DNA from: Thalassovita mediterranea
GTDB taxonomy: Bacteria > Pseudomonadota > Alphaproteobacteria > Caulobacterales > Hyphomonadaceae
Length of the DNA stretch: 64,000 nucleotides
Assembly: GCA_019448215.1 (NCBI GenBank)
Contig: CP080408.1
Location: 124,001-188,000 of the forward strand
Direction: 5' to 3'
Shown: piece by piece, positions 1 through 9,349 of the stretch
How positions within the stretch are numbered: position 1 is the stretch's first letter
Layout of the letters: every line of letters begins with the position of its first letter
The notes under the pieces: model-generated
What the model was told of the DNA's origin: nothing
The model's database searches: none
What the model saw: only the letters and a program-made list of their open reading frames with translations
Program-made: the position numbers and the translations under genes

Positions 1-95
1 CTGAGCGCTCTCGACAAGACGAGCCACTCATCGCGCAATGCAAGTGCCCGGCTTTCAGCCTTCCTTCTGATCGATGCTGCCCTAGGTTAGCCTGC

Positions 96-422
96 ATGGC
101 TGTCCGTGCCCCAAAAACCTATGCTGGCCGTTTTCAGGACGCCCAGGCAAAGTCACCGCTGGAACATGAAATCGCGTCCGAACAGGCAAGTGCACTGGGG
201 CGATCCGGCAAACTGGTTGCCGCCAGACTTGCCGCCTATCGCGAGGCGCTTGCGTCAGGCGAGGATCATAGCCGGGAGCTCGATCAGGCGGTCGATGCTG
301 TCTACGGTTTCCTCATCCAGCGTGAGCTTCTAGGTCTTCGCGACCGCAGTGCGATCATACGTGATTATGATATACCGCGCACAATCCTTGCCCGCCTTGG
401 AACGACCAGCAGGCGGCATTGA
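96..422 (+). CDS. Small conserved protein, DUF6665-like
   Basis: A 108-residue soluble protein with no signal peptide or membrane segment. An N-terminal stretch rich in Ala/Glu (LEHEIASEQASALGRSGK) leads into a helical region, and the end reads QRELLGLRDRSAIIRDYDIP. This layout matches, from memory, the small alphaproteobacterial family DUF6665; the family name is tentative and no function is known. The start is the first ATG after an upstream in-frame stop at about 88. It stands alone, 58 bases before the MscS gene on the same strand, so the two could be co-transcribed. Confidence 0.7.
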   Translation: MAVRAPKTYAGRFQDAQAKSPLEHEIASEQASALGRSGKLVAARLAAYREALASGEDHSRELDQAVDAVYGFLIQRELLGLRDRSAIIRDYDIPRTILARLGTTSRRH

Positions 423-480
423 TTTGCGCCCGCGGGCGAGTAGGAAGCGGTGAGCCCGAAAAGATTTGAGAGTTGATAGA

Positions 481-3021
481 ATGAGTTCGTGCGTGCGCAC
501 ATTCCTTGCCGGGGCCCTTTTCATCCTGCTTGCCTTGCTTCCGGTTGCTGAAGCGCAACAAACCTCAAGCGAACGTGCGCTCGAAGACCTTGGCGAAATA
601 GAAACGCAGCTGGAAACGATCAATTCCCGTCTGATGGAGCTGAACGACGCTTTCGAGGCGAGCGACGACCCGGCCGAACTCAGCGAACAGATCGCGACGA
701 TCTCGAACCTGAGGGACGATCTGTCTTCGCTGGAATCCCGCGCGATCGAAATCCGGACGGGCTCCCAGGAAGCGCTGGATGCTGTTTCTGATCTCATCCC
801 CAGCGAGACAGAGGAAGGGGCAGCGGACGCGGTTGCGGGGTCTAGCGGAAGCTCCTCCAGCAGCAGTTCTGAAACGGCAGCAGCAAGGCTTGCAGAGAGC
901 GATCTTTCCGAGGTGACGGCGCCGTTTCGCGAGATCAATTCTCGCGCCAGCATTGCCGCGGCGAATGCCCGGCTGGCCGATATCGACGCCCGGCGCCTGA
1001 TGGAGAGCATCTCTCAAAGCCGGGAAAGTGTTTTTGTTTCCTCCATCCTGGAGCGCGGTGCCTCGCCCGTATCGCCCGCAGTCTGGATGGACGCCTTTCA
1101 GCGTACTGATGATGTCTGGAGAGAGCTGGGAACCGAGATCAAGAACTGGCGTGACAGCCAGGTTGAGCGCGGCACGCCCTACCCGCTTACCATCCTTATC
1201 GGTCTCAGCGTCGTGCTCTTCGGCGGTCTCTTCTGGCTCTATCGCCTCTTCTACAAATGGGAGCTTCGTAAGAACACGGAGGTCCGACCAAGCCGACAAA
1301 CAGTCGCCTATGTGGCGATGGGCAGTTTCCTCGCGCGCTTTGCGACGGCAGGCGCGGTGGTCCTGATTATCGCTGGGTGCGCATGGCTGCTTGGGATGGA
1401 CGTACTTGAGAGCAGTGCGGGCCGCCGGGTCGCCTTCGTGACGGTCGCCGTTCTCTGCATGCGCGCACTGGTGTCTTCGGTCATGGCGCCGCGCACGACA
1501 GCTTTCCGCCTGATCGGTGTTGGCGACAAGGCGGCAGCCGCGATCAGCCTTTCCTTCATCGTCCTTGTCATCGCCTTCGCGATTGAATCCATCCTGACGG
1601 CAACCGGCGCCCTGGCATCTCCGGGCGCGGCCCTTGTGGGTGTGCGGACCTTCCTTCTGTCGATGCTGACCGGCTGTCTTCTGCTGTGGCTTGCCGTGCG
1701 GATGAGAGCGCAGACGGAGAAAGGAAAGTCGACCCTTCGCATTATTATCCGTTGGACAGTGGTCGCCGTCGCGATCACCATCATGCTGAGCTCGCTGCTC
1801 GGGTATCATGCGTTTTCAAGGTACCTCGTCGAGCGGCTGATCCTGGTCTCTATCGTCCTGCTCATTGCCATTCTGGTACGCGAATATATCCGCGCGGCCG
1901 CCCTCAAATTCCTGTCGGGCGTGGTTGAGGAACGCCGCTATGAATCGGCGCGCGAAGATGATGACGACGAGCCGACGGAGATGAACTCCGAGTTCTGGAT
2001 CAAATCCAGCGTCGACACGATCGTCGTATTGCTCCTGCCGCCCTTCCTGTTGTTGGCGCTGGGCCTTCCGGCATCAGAGCTCTGGAATGAGATCCGCTGG
2101 CTGCTGGCAGGGTTCGAGATAGGCGGACAGCGTATCTCGCTGGGCTCCATTCTGTCCGCAATTCTGACTGTCATCGCGATCATGCTTGCGACCCGCATCA
2201 TTCAACGCACGCTTGAACGGCAGATCTTGCCCAAGTCACAGATCAGTAGCGGCGCAGCCAATTCGCTGGTCACGCTGCTTGGCTATGCAGGCGTCATTAT
2301 CGCCTTCGTTTCAGCTATTGGCGTTATCGGCTTTGACCTTTCCAGCCTCGCCATCATCGCTGGTGCGCTGTCTGTTGGTATCGGTTTTGGCCTTCAGAGC
2401 ATTGTCAGCAACTTTGTGGCGGGCCTCATCCTGCTATTCGAGCGCCCCTTCAAGATTGGAGATTGGATCGTGACGCCGTCGGGCGAAGGTACCGTCCAGA
2501 AGATCAATGTCAGGGCGACCGAAGTGCTGACTTTTGACCGCCGATCCATCATCGTTCCGAATGCCGAGCTGGTCAGCAATTCGTTCGGCAACTGGACGCA
2601 CAAGAGCGCGGTCATGCGGATCGCGGTGACGATCGGCGTGAAGTACGGGACCGACACGCGCAAGGTCGAGCGCCTCATGCTGGAGGTCGCCGAGAACAGC
2701 GACTACGTCCTCAAGGATCCGCCTCCGCACGTCGTCATGAAAGGCTTTGGCGACAGCTCACTCGATTTCGAGCTGCGTGCCTATATCATTGCAGATCATG
2801 TCGTGATCGCGCCATCGGAAATGCGGCACGAACTGGCGCGGGTGTTCGAGCGCGAAGACGTCACCATTCCATTCCCGCAGCGCGATATTCATTTCGACTG
2901 GCCGGATGCGCCAAAAGCTCTTCAGGGCAGGAACCCGGATGAAGATGATGATGAGCCCAAGGAGCGGCCATCACGCCGCAACGAAGCGCGGGCCGCCGAT
3001 GAAAAGGACGAGACCGAGTAG
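481..3021 (+). CDS. MscS-type mechanosensitive channel with DUF3772 N-terminal domain
   Basis: A large (about 846 aa) inner-membrane channel of the MscS superfamily, expected to release solutes on hypo-osmotic shock. A signal peptide (residues 1-25, ending VAEA) is followed by a periplasmic coiled-coil of roughly 75 residues, a Ser-rich linker and a DUF3772-like segment. About ten hydrophobic segments come next, then the MscS pore helix and beta domain with SVGIGFGLQSIVSNFVAG followed by FERPFKIGDWI. The C-terminus is a charged tail of Asp/Glu/Arg. The ATG at 481 is chosen because it begins a clean signal peptide; a TTG at 466 would add five residues. It resembles the long MscK/YbdG-like channels with periplasmic extensions rather than the short MscS. 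It converges on prfC with only 14 bases between the stops. Confidence 0.9.
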   Translation: MSSCVRTFLAGALFILLALLPVAEAQQTSSERALEDLGEIETQLETINSRLMELNDAFEASDDPAELSEQIATISNLRDDLSSLESRAIEIRTGSQEALDAVSDLIPSETEEGAADAVAGSSGSSSSSSSETAAARLAESDLSEVTAPFREINSRASIAAANARLADIDARRLMESISQSRESVFVSSILERGASPVSPAVWMDAFQRTDDVWRELGTEIKNWRDSQVERGTPYPLTILIGLSVVLFGGLFWLYRLFYKWELRKNTEVRPSRQTVAYVAMGSFLARFATAGAVVLIIAGCAWLLGMDVLESSAGRRVAFVTVAVLCMRALVSSVMAPRTTAFRLIGVGDKAAAAISLSFIVLVIAFAIESILTATGALASPGAALVGVRTFLLSMLTGCLLLWLAVRMRAQTEKGKSTLRIIIRWTVVAVAITIMLSSLLGYHAFSRYLVERLILVSIVLLIAILVREYIRAAALKFLSGVVEERRYESAREDDDDEPTEMNSEFWIKSSVDTIVVLLLPPFLLLALGLPASELWNEIRWLLAGFEIGGQRISLGSILSAILTVIAIMLATRIIQRTLERQILPKSQISSGAANSLVTLLGYAGVIIAFVSAIGVIGFDLSSLAIIAGALSVGIGFGLQSIVSNFVAGLILLFERPFKIGDWIVTPSGEGTVQKINVRATEVLTFDRRSIIVPNAELVSNSFGNWTHKSAVMRIAVTIGVKYGTDTRKVERLMLEVAENSDYVLKDPPPHVVMKGFGDSSLDFELRAYIIADHVVIAPSEMRHELARVFEREDVTIPFPQRDIHFDWPDAPKALQGRNPDEDDDEPKERPSRRNEARAADEKDETE

Positions 3022-3035
3022 GCCCGTGGAGGGCG

Positions 3036-4637
3036 CTAGACCATCCGCTCCTTGGTGGAGGTGAACTGGAGGTCGGGGTTCTTTTCCTGAACGTAGCCGA
3101 CATCCCAGGTATTCTTGCCGAGGAAGACCGGTGCACCGTCGAGGTCAGTGCCCACGCTGCCGCGGTTCTTTTCCATGAAAGCTTCGAGCTTTGCCGGATC
3201 GTCCGACGAGACCCAGCGCGCGACGTTGTAGGCGGCCTGCTCGAAGACAACTTCGAGATTGTATTCCGCCGAAACGCGCTCTGCCATCACATCAATCTGC
3301 AGCGAGCCGACCGCGCCAACGATCATGTCAGAGCCGAGCACCGGCGTGAAAAGCTGGGTCACGCCCTCTTCAGCCAGGCTCTCAAGGGCCTTGCGCAAGT
3401 GCTTGGATTTCATCGGATCCTTGGGCCGCGCGCGGCGCAGGATTTCAGGGGCGAAGTTCGGGATGCCCTGGAACTTGATCTCACCGCTTTCAGACAGGCT
3501 GTCGCCGACACGAAGCTGGCCGTGGTTGGGCACGCCGATTACGTCGCCGGCATAGGCGGTCTCTGCGATCTCGCGGTCCTGCGCGAGGAACATGAGCGGG
3601 GCGTGGATATTGATCTGCTTGTTCGACGTCGTCTTGAGGCGCATGCCGCGCTTGAACTCACCGGAGCAAAGGCGAAGGAAAGCCACGCGGTCGCGGTGGT
3701 TAGGGTCCATGTTCGCCTGGATCTTGAAGACAAAGCCGGAGACGGTCTTGTCGGAGCGCTCAACCGTGATCGGCTGATCTTTTTTCTCTGCCTTCTGGGG
3801 ACGCGGGCCGGGCGCGAATTCTGCCAGTGTCGAGAGAAGCTCATTCACACCGAAATGACGAAGGGCCGAGCCGAAAACGACGGGCGTCATATGGCCTTCT
3901 TCATAGGCCTTGCGGTCAAAATCCGGCAGGGCTTCGGAGGCAAGCTCTGCGCCCTCTTCCAGCTCATCCATGACCATGGTGTCGAGCGTGCCGCGCGCTT
4001 CCTGCATGCCGATGCGCGTGGACGGGCCCACATCGTCGGCCTGATCGGCTGTCTTCTTGCGGAAGGTGACAAAGTCGCCCTTGCGCAGGTCTTTCATGCC
4101 GGCAAAGCGCTGGCCTGAGGCGGCCGGCCAATAGAGCGGCGAGGTGTCCAGCTGTAGCTTGTCCTGGATCTCGTCGAGGAGTTCCAGCGGGTCGAGCGCT
4201 TCCCGGTCCATCTTGTTGATAAAAGTGATGATCGGGATGTCGCGCATCCGGCAGACTTCGAAGAGCTTCAGGGTCTGCGGCTCGATGCCTTTTGCGGCGT
4301 CGAGCACCATGACGGCGGAGTCGGCCGCCGTCAGCGTGCGATAGGTGTCTTCGGAGAAGTCTTCATGGCCCGGCGTATCGAGCAGGTTGAACATGAGATT
4401 GTCATGCTCGAACGTCATCACGGAAGCCGACACGGAGATACCACGGTCGCGCTCGATCTTCATCCAGTCAGAGCTGGTGCGGCGGCGCTCACCGCGCGCG
4501 GCGACCTGTCCGGCGAGGCGGATGGCGCCGCCAGCGAGAAGCAGGTTCTCGGTCAGCGTCGTCTTACCGGCGTCCGGGTGCGAAATGATGGCGAATGTCC
4601 GCCTGCGGGCGGCTTCTTCTGCGGGAGAAAGTGACAT
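3036..4637 (-). CDS. prfC: Peptide chain release factor 3
   Basis: A 533-residue translational GTPase that removes RF1/RF2 from the ribosome after termination, in the cytosol. The G domain is visible: P-loop SHPDAGKTTLTE near residue 20, DTPGHEDFSEDTYR (G3) and FINKMDRE (G4). EF-Tu-like domains and the RF3 C-terminal domain follow; the length matches the family (about 530 aa). PrfC is separated from EF-G by the short single GTPase plus RF3 C-terminus without EF-G domains IV and V. It is transcribed away from the 131-residue unknown at 4722, and its 3' end converges on the MscS gene. A stand-alone housekeeping gene. Confidence 0.97.
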   Translation of the reverse strand: MSLSPAEEAARRRTFAIISHPDAGKTTLTENLLLAGGAIRLAGQVAARGERRRTSSDWMKIERDRGISVSASVMTFEHDNLMFNLLDTPGHEDFSEDTYRTLTAADSAVMVLDAAKGIEPQTLKLFEVCRMRDIPIITFINKMDREALDPLELLDEIQDKLQLDTSPLYWPAASGQRFAGMKDLRKGDFVTFRKKTADQADDVGPSTRIGMQEARGTLDTMVMDELEEGAELASEALPDFDRKAYEEGHMTPVVFGSALRHFGVNELLSTLAEFAPGPRPQKAEKKDQPITVERSDKTVSGFVFKIQANMDPNHRDRVAFLRLCSGEFKRGMRLKTTSNKQINIHAPLMFLAQDREIAETAYAGDVIGVPNHGQLRVGDSLSESGEIKFQGIPNFAPEILRRARPKDPMKSKHLRKALESLAEEGVTQLFTPVLGSDMIVGAVGSLQIDVMAERVSAEYNLEVVFEQAAYNVARWVSSDDPAKLEAFMEKNRGSVGTDLDGAPVFLGKNTWDVGYVQEKNPDLQFTSTKERMV

Positions 4638-4721
4638 GAAACAGATCTTCGTTCTGCGAACGCGCTACTTAGGTGATAAAAACGCGCAGACCAAGCAGTG
4701 TGCTGTAGCAGGAGTCATCGG

Positions 4722-5117
4722 GTGCGGGTCAACGGCCAGAGATGGGTTTTCGAAGTCGGCAACAGTACCGTCACCGTTGAGAATGCCTGGGTCTGGTATG
4801 GCTACAGCCAGGAACGTGTGCGCCTGAATGATGAGGTTGTCTATGAGCGCAAGGGATGGGGCTATCTCGTCATGAGCGCGGTGATCCTGACGACGGTCGA
4901 ACTGCTTGAGCGCGACTATGGGGTGACTATGGGCATTACCGTTCAGAACGACAGGCCCGTCATATTCTGCCGACTGATCACTGAAACCGAGACCATCGAA
5001 CCCTTGGCGGTCTGGAAAGCCCGGTGGTCGACCAAGGATGTGCTCTGGCCCGATGACCCGGACCCGCTCGGTCTCGATGAAGGTGAGCGAAGCGTCTGGC
5101 AGCGACAGGACGAATAG
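4722..5117 (+). CDS. Hypothetical protein, about 131 aa
   Basis: Not recognised. The GTG at 4722 is preferred because AGGAG lies at 4710-4714; an in-frame GTG at 4698 lacks a binding site. The product is Trp/Tyr/Val-rich in its first half (VWYGYSQERVRLND) and suggests a beta-strand fold, with one moderately hydrophobic stretch (WGYLVMSAVILTTVELL) that may be a single membrane helix or a buried strand. The end is acidic (PDDPDPLGLDEGE). It sits between divergent prfC and the AbgT transporter, 98 bases upstream of the latter. No function can be given. Confidence 0.65.
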   Translation: MRVNGQRWVFEVGNSTVTVENAWVWYGYSQERVRLNDEVVYERKGWGYLVMSAVILTTVELLERDYGVTMGITVQNDRPVIFCRLITETETIEPLAVWKARWSTKDVLWPDDPDPLGLDEGERSVWQRQDE

Positions 5118-5215
5118 CGATTTTGTGAATGCTATTTTGGGCTCTGTGCGGATTGCCTAATCGAACCGGACGCGGCTAGGGTCACCGGATTCAAATATGT
5201 GAGGGAATTGAGGGC

Positions 5216-6817
5216 ATGTCAGACCAGACCGCTACCAGCGATCAGAAAGGCTTTCTCGGCTGGGTCGAGAAAACGGGCAACAAATTGCCCGACCCGGTCT
5301 TCATCTTCTTCTACCTGATCATCGCGCTGATGATCGTCTCGCAGATCTGCGCCTGGCTCGGCGTTTCTGCGTTTCATCCCAGCCTAACCAATCCTGACGG
5401 CACCCCGCAGCTGGAAGAGGCTGCAAGCCTGTTCTCACCTGAGAATATCCAGCGGCTATGGGTCGAGATGCCGACGACGTTCACACACTTCCATCCGCTC
5501 GGCTATGTGCTGGTTGTGATGCTAGGCGCGGGCGTCGCAGAACGGTCGGGCCTCTTTGGCAGCGCGATCCGCGGCGCAGTGCGCAATGCGCCGAAAGCCA
5601 TGCTGACTCCGCTAGTCGCGCTGATCGCGATGCTGTCGAACCACGCCGCCGATGCAGGTTATGTCGTGATGATCCCGCTGGCGGCGATCATCTTCGCCTC
5701 GGCAGGACGCCACCCGCTGGCAGGGATCGCGGCCGCCTTCGCGGGCGTGTCTGGTGGTTTCTCTGCGAACATCACACCGGGCCAGCTCGACGCGCTGCTC
5801 TTCGGCATCACGGAAAGTGCCTACGGCGCCAGCAATATTGATGGCGGCTGGAGCGTGAATTTCGCCGGTAACTGGTACTTCATCGCGGTGCTTCTCTTTA
5901 TTTACCTGCCTGTTATCTGGCTGGTCACCGACAAGATCATCGAGCCACGTCTTGGCAAATGGAAGCCGGACGCAGACAGCGACATGCAGTCTTATGGCGA
6001 TGAGGACCGCCCGCTTACCGAAGGCGAGAAGAAGGGCCTCGGCCGCGCGGGTCTTGCCATTCTCGGGGTCGTGCTTCTCTGGGTCTTCATGACGATCGGG
6101 CCGGGCACGCCGCTTCTGGCTGATGGCCCCGGTAATGAAGACGCTGCCTGGTATGTGCAGGCTGGCCCGCTCTTCCGCTCGCTTGTGGCAGCCTTCCTGA
6201 TCCTGTTCCTCGCCGCAGGCTGGGCGTATGGCTCGGCTGCCGGGACGATCAAGAACCACCGCGACCTCGTCAACATGATGGCGGGTGGCATGAAGGATAT
6301 GGGCTATTACCTCGTCCTCGCCTTTGCAGCTGCGCACTTTGTGGCGATGTTTGGCTGGTCGAACCTCGGCCTCATTTCGGCTGTGCACGGCGCAGACGCG
6401 ATCAATAATAGCGGCCTGCCGCTCCCGGCCGTGCTGGGCCTGATCGTGCTCTTCTCTGCTGCGCTGAACCTGTTCGTTGGGTCTGCGAGTGCTAAGTGGG
6501 CGCTGCTCGCGCCTGTTCTGGTGCCGATGCTGATGCTGGTCGGGATCAGCCCGGACGGTGCAACCGCGGCCTACCGTGTGGGCGACGGTGCAACGAACAT
6601 CATCACCCCGCTCATGGTCTACTTCCCGCTGATCCTCGTCTTCGCCCAGCGCTGGCAGAAGAACTTTGGCCTCGGCAGCCTGACCGCGATGATGATCCCG
6701 TACTCGATCTGGATGCTCATCACAGGCGTTGCGCTGATGATGATCTGGCTGTTCGTTGGCTTCCCGCTCGGGCCGGGCGCGCCTGCACAGATCCCGATTC
6801 CAGGGACGGCTGGCTAG
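5216..6817 (+). CDS. AbgT family transporter
   Basis: A 533-residue polytopic inner-membrane protein with about 12 membrane helices, of the AbgT family. Founding members take up p-aminobenzoyl-glutamate, and others export sulfonamides and related folate antagonists. Family marks include the N-terminal motif GWVEKTGNKLPDP near residue 15, the loop SNHAADAGYVVMIPL, and late helices containing SASAKWALLAPVLVPMLM and GDGATNIITPL, which form the two-fold core hairpins. GAGGGAAT/GAGGG lies just before the ATG. No aminobenzoyl-glutamate hydrolase (abgAB) is next to it, so the substrate is open. It ends at a strong bidirectional hairpin shared with the convergent LysR gene. Confidence 0.92.
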   Translation: MSDQTATSDQKGFLGWVEKTGNKLPDPVFIFFYLIIALMIVSQICAWLGVSAFHPSLTNPDGTPQLEEAASLFSPENIQRLWVEMPTTFTHFHPLGYVLVVMLGAGVAERSGLFGSAIRGAVRNAPKAMLTPLVALIAMLSNHAADAGYVVMIPLAAIIFASAGRHPLAGIAAAFAGVSGGFSANITPGQLDALLFGITESAYGASNIDGGWSVNFAGNWYFIAVLLFIYLPVIWLVTDKIIEPRLGKWKPDADSDMQSYGDEDRPLTEGEKKGLGRAGLAILGVVLLWVFMTIGPGTPLLADGPGNEDAAWYVQAGPLFRSLVAAFLILFLAAGWAYGSAAGTIKNHRDLVNMMAGGMKDMGYYLVLAFAAAHFVAMFGWSNLGLISAVHGADAINNSGLPLPAVLGLIVLFSAALNLFVGSASAKWALLAPVLVPMLMLVGISPDGATAAYRVGDGATNIITPLMVYFPLILVFAQRWQKNFGLGSLTAMMIPYSIWMLITGVALMMIWLFVGFPLGPGAPAQIPIPGTAG

Positions 6818-6835
6818 ACGACCTGACAGTTCAAA

Positions 6836-6876
6836 AAAGCAGCGCCGCCGGTCTCATCAACCGGCGGCGCTTTTCT
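6836..6876. terminator. Bidirectional rho-independent terminator
   Basis: A GC stem GCGCCGCCGG (6842-6851) pairs perfectly with CCGGCGGCGC (6861-6870) around a short loop. An A-run sits on the left flank and a T-run on the right, so it can end both the AbgT transcript and the convergent LysR transcript. Confidence 0.9.
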
Positions 6877-6896
6877 TTTGGGCGGAAGGTCTGGCG

Positions 6897-7832
6897 TCAG
6901 ACGCCGTGGATTTCGCCTGCGGCGGCCTCGGCCTTGATCCATTTGATGAAGGCGCGGACATCGTCTGACTGGTGGCGGCCTTTGGGCCAGACGATCCAGT
7001 AGCCAAAGTCGATGCTGGTTGATCCGTCTGCGAATGGCGCGACGAGACGGCCTGCTGCCATATCCGACGAGGCGATGGCGCGCTTGGCGAGGACGACGCC
7101 GCGCCCGGACGCTGCGGCCTCAATCGCCATGGAGGACTGGTTGAAACGCGGGCCGCGCTGGCCATTCACCTGATCTGCAATGCCGCGCGCTGCGAGCCAG
7201 CTTGTCCAGTCAGGACAGGATGGGTCCTGCTCGGTGCTCTCATCGTGGATGAGCGTGTGCTTGGCGAGATCTTCAGGTTTCTCGATCGCGTCAGAGCCTT
7301 CCAGAAGACGCGGCGAGCAGACCGGAAGCACCGTCTCATCCATCAGCTTCTCTGATTTGAGGCCATCATAGCTGCCCTGCCCATAGCGGATCGCGAAGTC
7401 TGCGTCGGCCGTGGTGAAATCGGTGATCGACATGTCTGCCGAAATCCACGCCTCGATACCCGGATTGGAGATGTGAAACCGGTCAAGGCGCGGGGCCAGC
7501 CATTTCGCGGCAAAGCTCGGCGCGCAGGAGACCATGACCCGGCCCTTGCGCGCAGGCTGCTGCATGATGCGGCCAGCTTCGGTGATGCGGGAGAAGGCTT
7601 CACGCACCAGCGGCAGGCTCGCCTGCGCCGCATCGGTCAGCAGCACGCTGCGCCCGGTGCGCTTGAAAAGGGGCGTGCCGGCATATTCTTCCAGCTGACG
7701 GATATGCTGGGAAATGGCGCCCGGCGTAACGTTCAGCTCCTCAGCCGCCTTGCTGAAGGACAGACGGCGGGCAGCCGCTTCAAAGGCGCGCAGCGCATTT
7801 AGCGGGGGCAGACGGTCATTCGGATCGGCCAT
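6897..7832 (-). CDS. LysR-type regulator, GcvA-like
   Basis: A 311-residue DNA-binding regulator. The N-terminal winged helix-turn-helix (LNALRAFEAAARRLSFSKAAEELNVTPGAISQHIRQLE, residues about 9-46) is typical of the GcvA/AmpR branch, which begins with PPLNALR and reads VTPGAISQ. An effector-binding domain follows and full length is normal. It is divergent from the cys operon (116 bases between starts), the usual position for a LysR activator of that operon. However, it is not of the CysB/Cbl type, so control of sulfur genes is inference only; the convergent AbgT gene is another possible target. A short palindrome just upstream of its start may be its own operator. Confidence 0.93.
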   Translation of the reverse strand: MADPNDRLPPLNALRAFEAAARRLSFSKAAEELNVTPGAISQHIRQLEEYAGTPLFKRTGRSVLLTDAAQASLPLVREAFSRITEAGRIMQQPARKGRVMVSCAPSFAAKWLAPRLDRFHISNPGIEAWISADMSITDFTTADADFAIRYGQGSYDGLKSEKLMDETVLPVCSPRLLEGSDAIEKPEDLAKHTLIHDESTEQDPSCPDWTSWLAARGIADQVNGQRGPRFNQSSMAIEAAASGRGVVLAKRAIASSDMAAGRLVAPFADGSTSIDFGYWIVWPKGRHQSDDVRAFIKWIKAEAAAGEIHGV

Positions 7833-7847
7833 GGAATTCCTCGCATA

Positions 7848-7859
7848 GTTTATCTAAAC
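7848..7859. promoter_or_regulatory. Palindrome in the LysR/cysG divergent region
   Basis: GTTTA-TC-TAAAC, a perfect 5+2+5 palindrome 15 bases before the LysR start codon. Its position suits an autoregulatory LysR site or part of the shared promoter. No clear -35/-10 pair could be assigned to either gene. Confidence 0.35.
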
Positions 7860-7948
7860 GATGGGATCAGGGGTCTACGCTTGCCGGAGGCGGGTCACAA
7901 GCCTCATTTTCCGGTAAGTCCCAGTAACGCCCGGCAATGCGAGTCCAG

Positions 7949-9349
7949 ATGCAACTCTTCCCAGCCTTCTTCCAGATGGATGGCGCCCAGATCGTCATTT
8001 TCGGCGATGGCGTGAATGCCGAGCGCAAGGCGCGCCTCGTCGCCAAGACCCCGGCGCAGATTGCGCTGGTCAGCCGACACATGCCTGATTGGGCCAAAGC
8101 CGTTGAGCAGATCACGCATGTCGAGCCGGAACAGGCCGGACAGGCGCTGGACATGTCGCGCTTTGCGATCATCGCGTCTGAGGACGAGACAGAGCTGCAG
8201 TGGGCCTACGAACTTGTTCGTGCCTTCGGCGTGCCGGTGAACGTGGTGGACCGCAAGGAGCTTTGCGACTTCACCGTGCCGAGCATTCTGGATCGCGGTC
8301 AGGTCGTCGCCGCGTTCGCAACGGGCGGCGCAGCCCCTGTGATCGCCAAGGATATTCGCGCAAAACTCGAAACGCTTCTGCCGGAGCGGATCGGCAAGCT
8401 CGCCGAACTGGCTGAGCGCTGGCGCCCGGCTGTGAAGGACGCGATCAGTTCCGAAACCTCGCGCCGTCACTTCTGGGAACACGTGCTGCGCGGGCCTGTG
8501 GCTGAAGCGGTCTATGGCGGCGATGATGCGCGCGCCGAGAAGCTGATGGATATCGCCCTCCTTCGCTTTTCTCATGAGGCAAGCTCGAACGACCCCGGCC
8601 CCGTCCACATTGTTGGCGCAGGCCCCGGCGACCCGGAGCTTCTGACGCTCAAAGCCTTCCGCCTGATCCAGCAGGCCGACATCGTATTTCACGACAAGCT
8701 CGTCTCGGATGAGATCATGGACATGGTCCGCCGCGACGCAGAACGTGTGCCCGTCGGCAAGTCCAAGGGCGAGCATCTCGTGCCACAGGACGGCATCCAC
8801 GAACTGATGATTGCAGCGGCCCGCGAAGGCAAACGCGTCGTGCGCCTCAAGGGCGGCGACCCTTTCATCTTCGGGCGCGGCGGCGAGGAAGTCGAAGCGC
8901 TGCGTGAAGCGGGCATCGAAGCGACGGTCGTGCCGGGCATTTCTTCGGCGCTTGGGTGCGCGGCGAATGCGAACCTGCCACTGACCCACCGCGACCATGC
9001 CCAGACGCTGACCTTCGTGACGGGCCATGCCCGCAAGGGCGGCGTGCCGGACCTCGACTGGCAAGGGCTGGCCAAGCCTAACCAGACCGTCGTCGTCTTC
9101 ATGGGCGTTGGCACATCCACCATCATTTCGGAAAAACTGCAGGAAGCCGGCCTTTCAGGTGACACCCCCGTGGCCGTCATTGAGAATGGCACGCGCGCGA
9201 ACGAGACACGCGGCTTTGGCTCTCTTGAGGCCCTGCCCCGGATCATAGAAACACATGGCATCAAGGGGCCGGCACTGCTGATCATCGGCGAGGTTGCCGG
9301 TCTTCCCGCTGAGGCCCAGAACAAATTCATAGCGGAGGCGCTGGCATGA
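7949..9349 (+). CDS. cysG: Siroheme synthase CysG (multifunctional)
   Basis: A fused enzyme of about 466 aa that makes siroheme, the cofactor of the sulfite reductase encoded downstream. The N-terminal third (FPAFFQMDGAQIVIFGDG) is the Rossmann-type precorrin-2 dehydrogenase/sirohydrochlorin ferrochelatase. The C-terminal part is uroporphyrinogen-III C-methyltransferase, with VHIVGAGPGDPELLTLKA, RLKGGDPFIFGRGGEE and VVPGISSALG, all family hallmarks. The first Gly-rich motif is GDGVNAE rather than the usual GGGxVA, a mild divergence in the NAD-binding loop. ATG 7949 starts at the family's usual N-terminus; ATG 7937 would add four residues. It overlaps the next gene by ATGA, suggesting translational coupling. 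Confidence 0.95.
   Translation: MQLFPAFFQMDGAQIVIFGDGVNAERKARLVAKTPAQIALVSRHMPDWAKAVEQITHVEPEQAGQALDMSRFAIIASEDETELQWAYELVRAFGVPVNVVDRKELCDFTVPSILDRGQVVAAFATGGAAPVIAKDIRAKLETLLPERIGKLAELAERWRPAVKDAISSETSRRHFWEHVLRGPVAEAVYGGDDARAEKLMDIALLRFSHEASSNDPGPVHIVGAGPGDPELLTLKAFRLIQQADIVFHDKLVSDEIMDMVRRDAERVPVGKSKGEHLVPQDGIHELMIAAAREGKRVVRLKGGDPFIFGRGGEEVEALREAGIEATVVPGISSALGCAANANLPLTHRDHAQTLTFVTGHARKGGVPDLDWQGLAKPNQTVVVFMGVGTSTIISEKLQEAGLSGDTPVAVIENGTRANETRGFGSLEALPRIIETHGIKGPALLIIGEVAGLPAEAQNKFIAEALA

Noticed and set aside
1..95. Possible end of an upstream gene (frame open from base 1 to a TAG at about 88) or a divergent start on the minus strand
   Set aside because: Too short and without any motif; the sequence gives no reason to choose a strand or frame.
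565..1809. Long open frame of 414 codons antisense to the MscS gene
   Set aside because: It lies wholly within a well-supported gene and has the Arg/His/Gly-rich composition of a GC-rich shadow frame, without motif or ribosome site.
3022..3035. Possible terminator between the MscS and prfC stops
   Set aside because: Only 14 bases with no stable stem; nothing supportable.
7904..9064. 386-codon frame antisense to cysG
   Set aside because: A shadow of the siroheme synthase reading frame; no protein motif seen.
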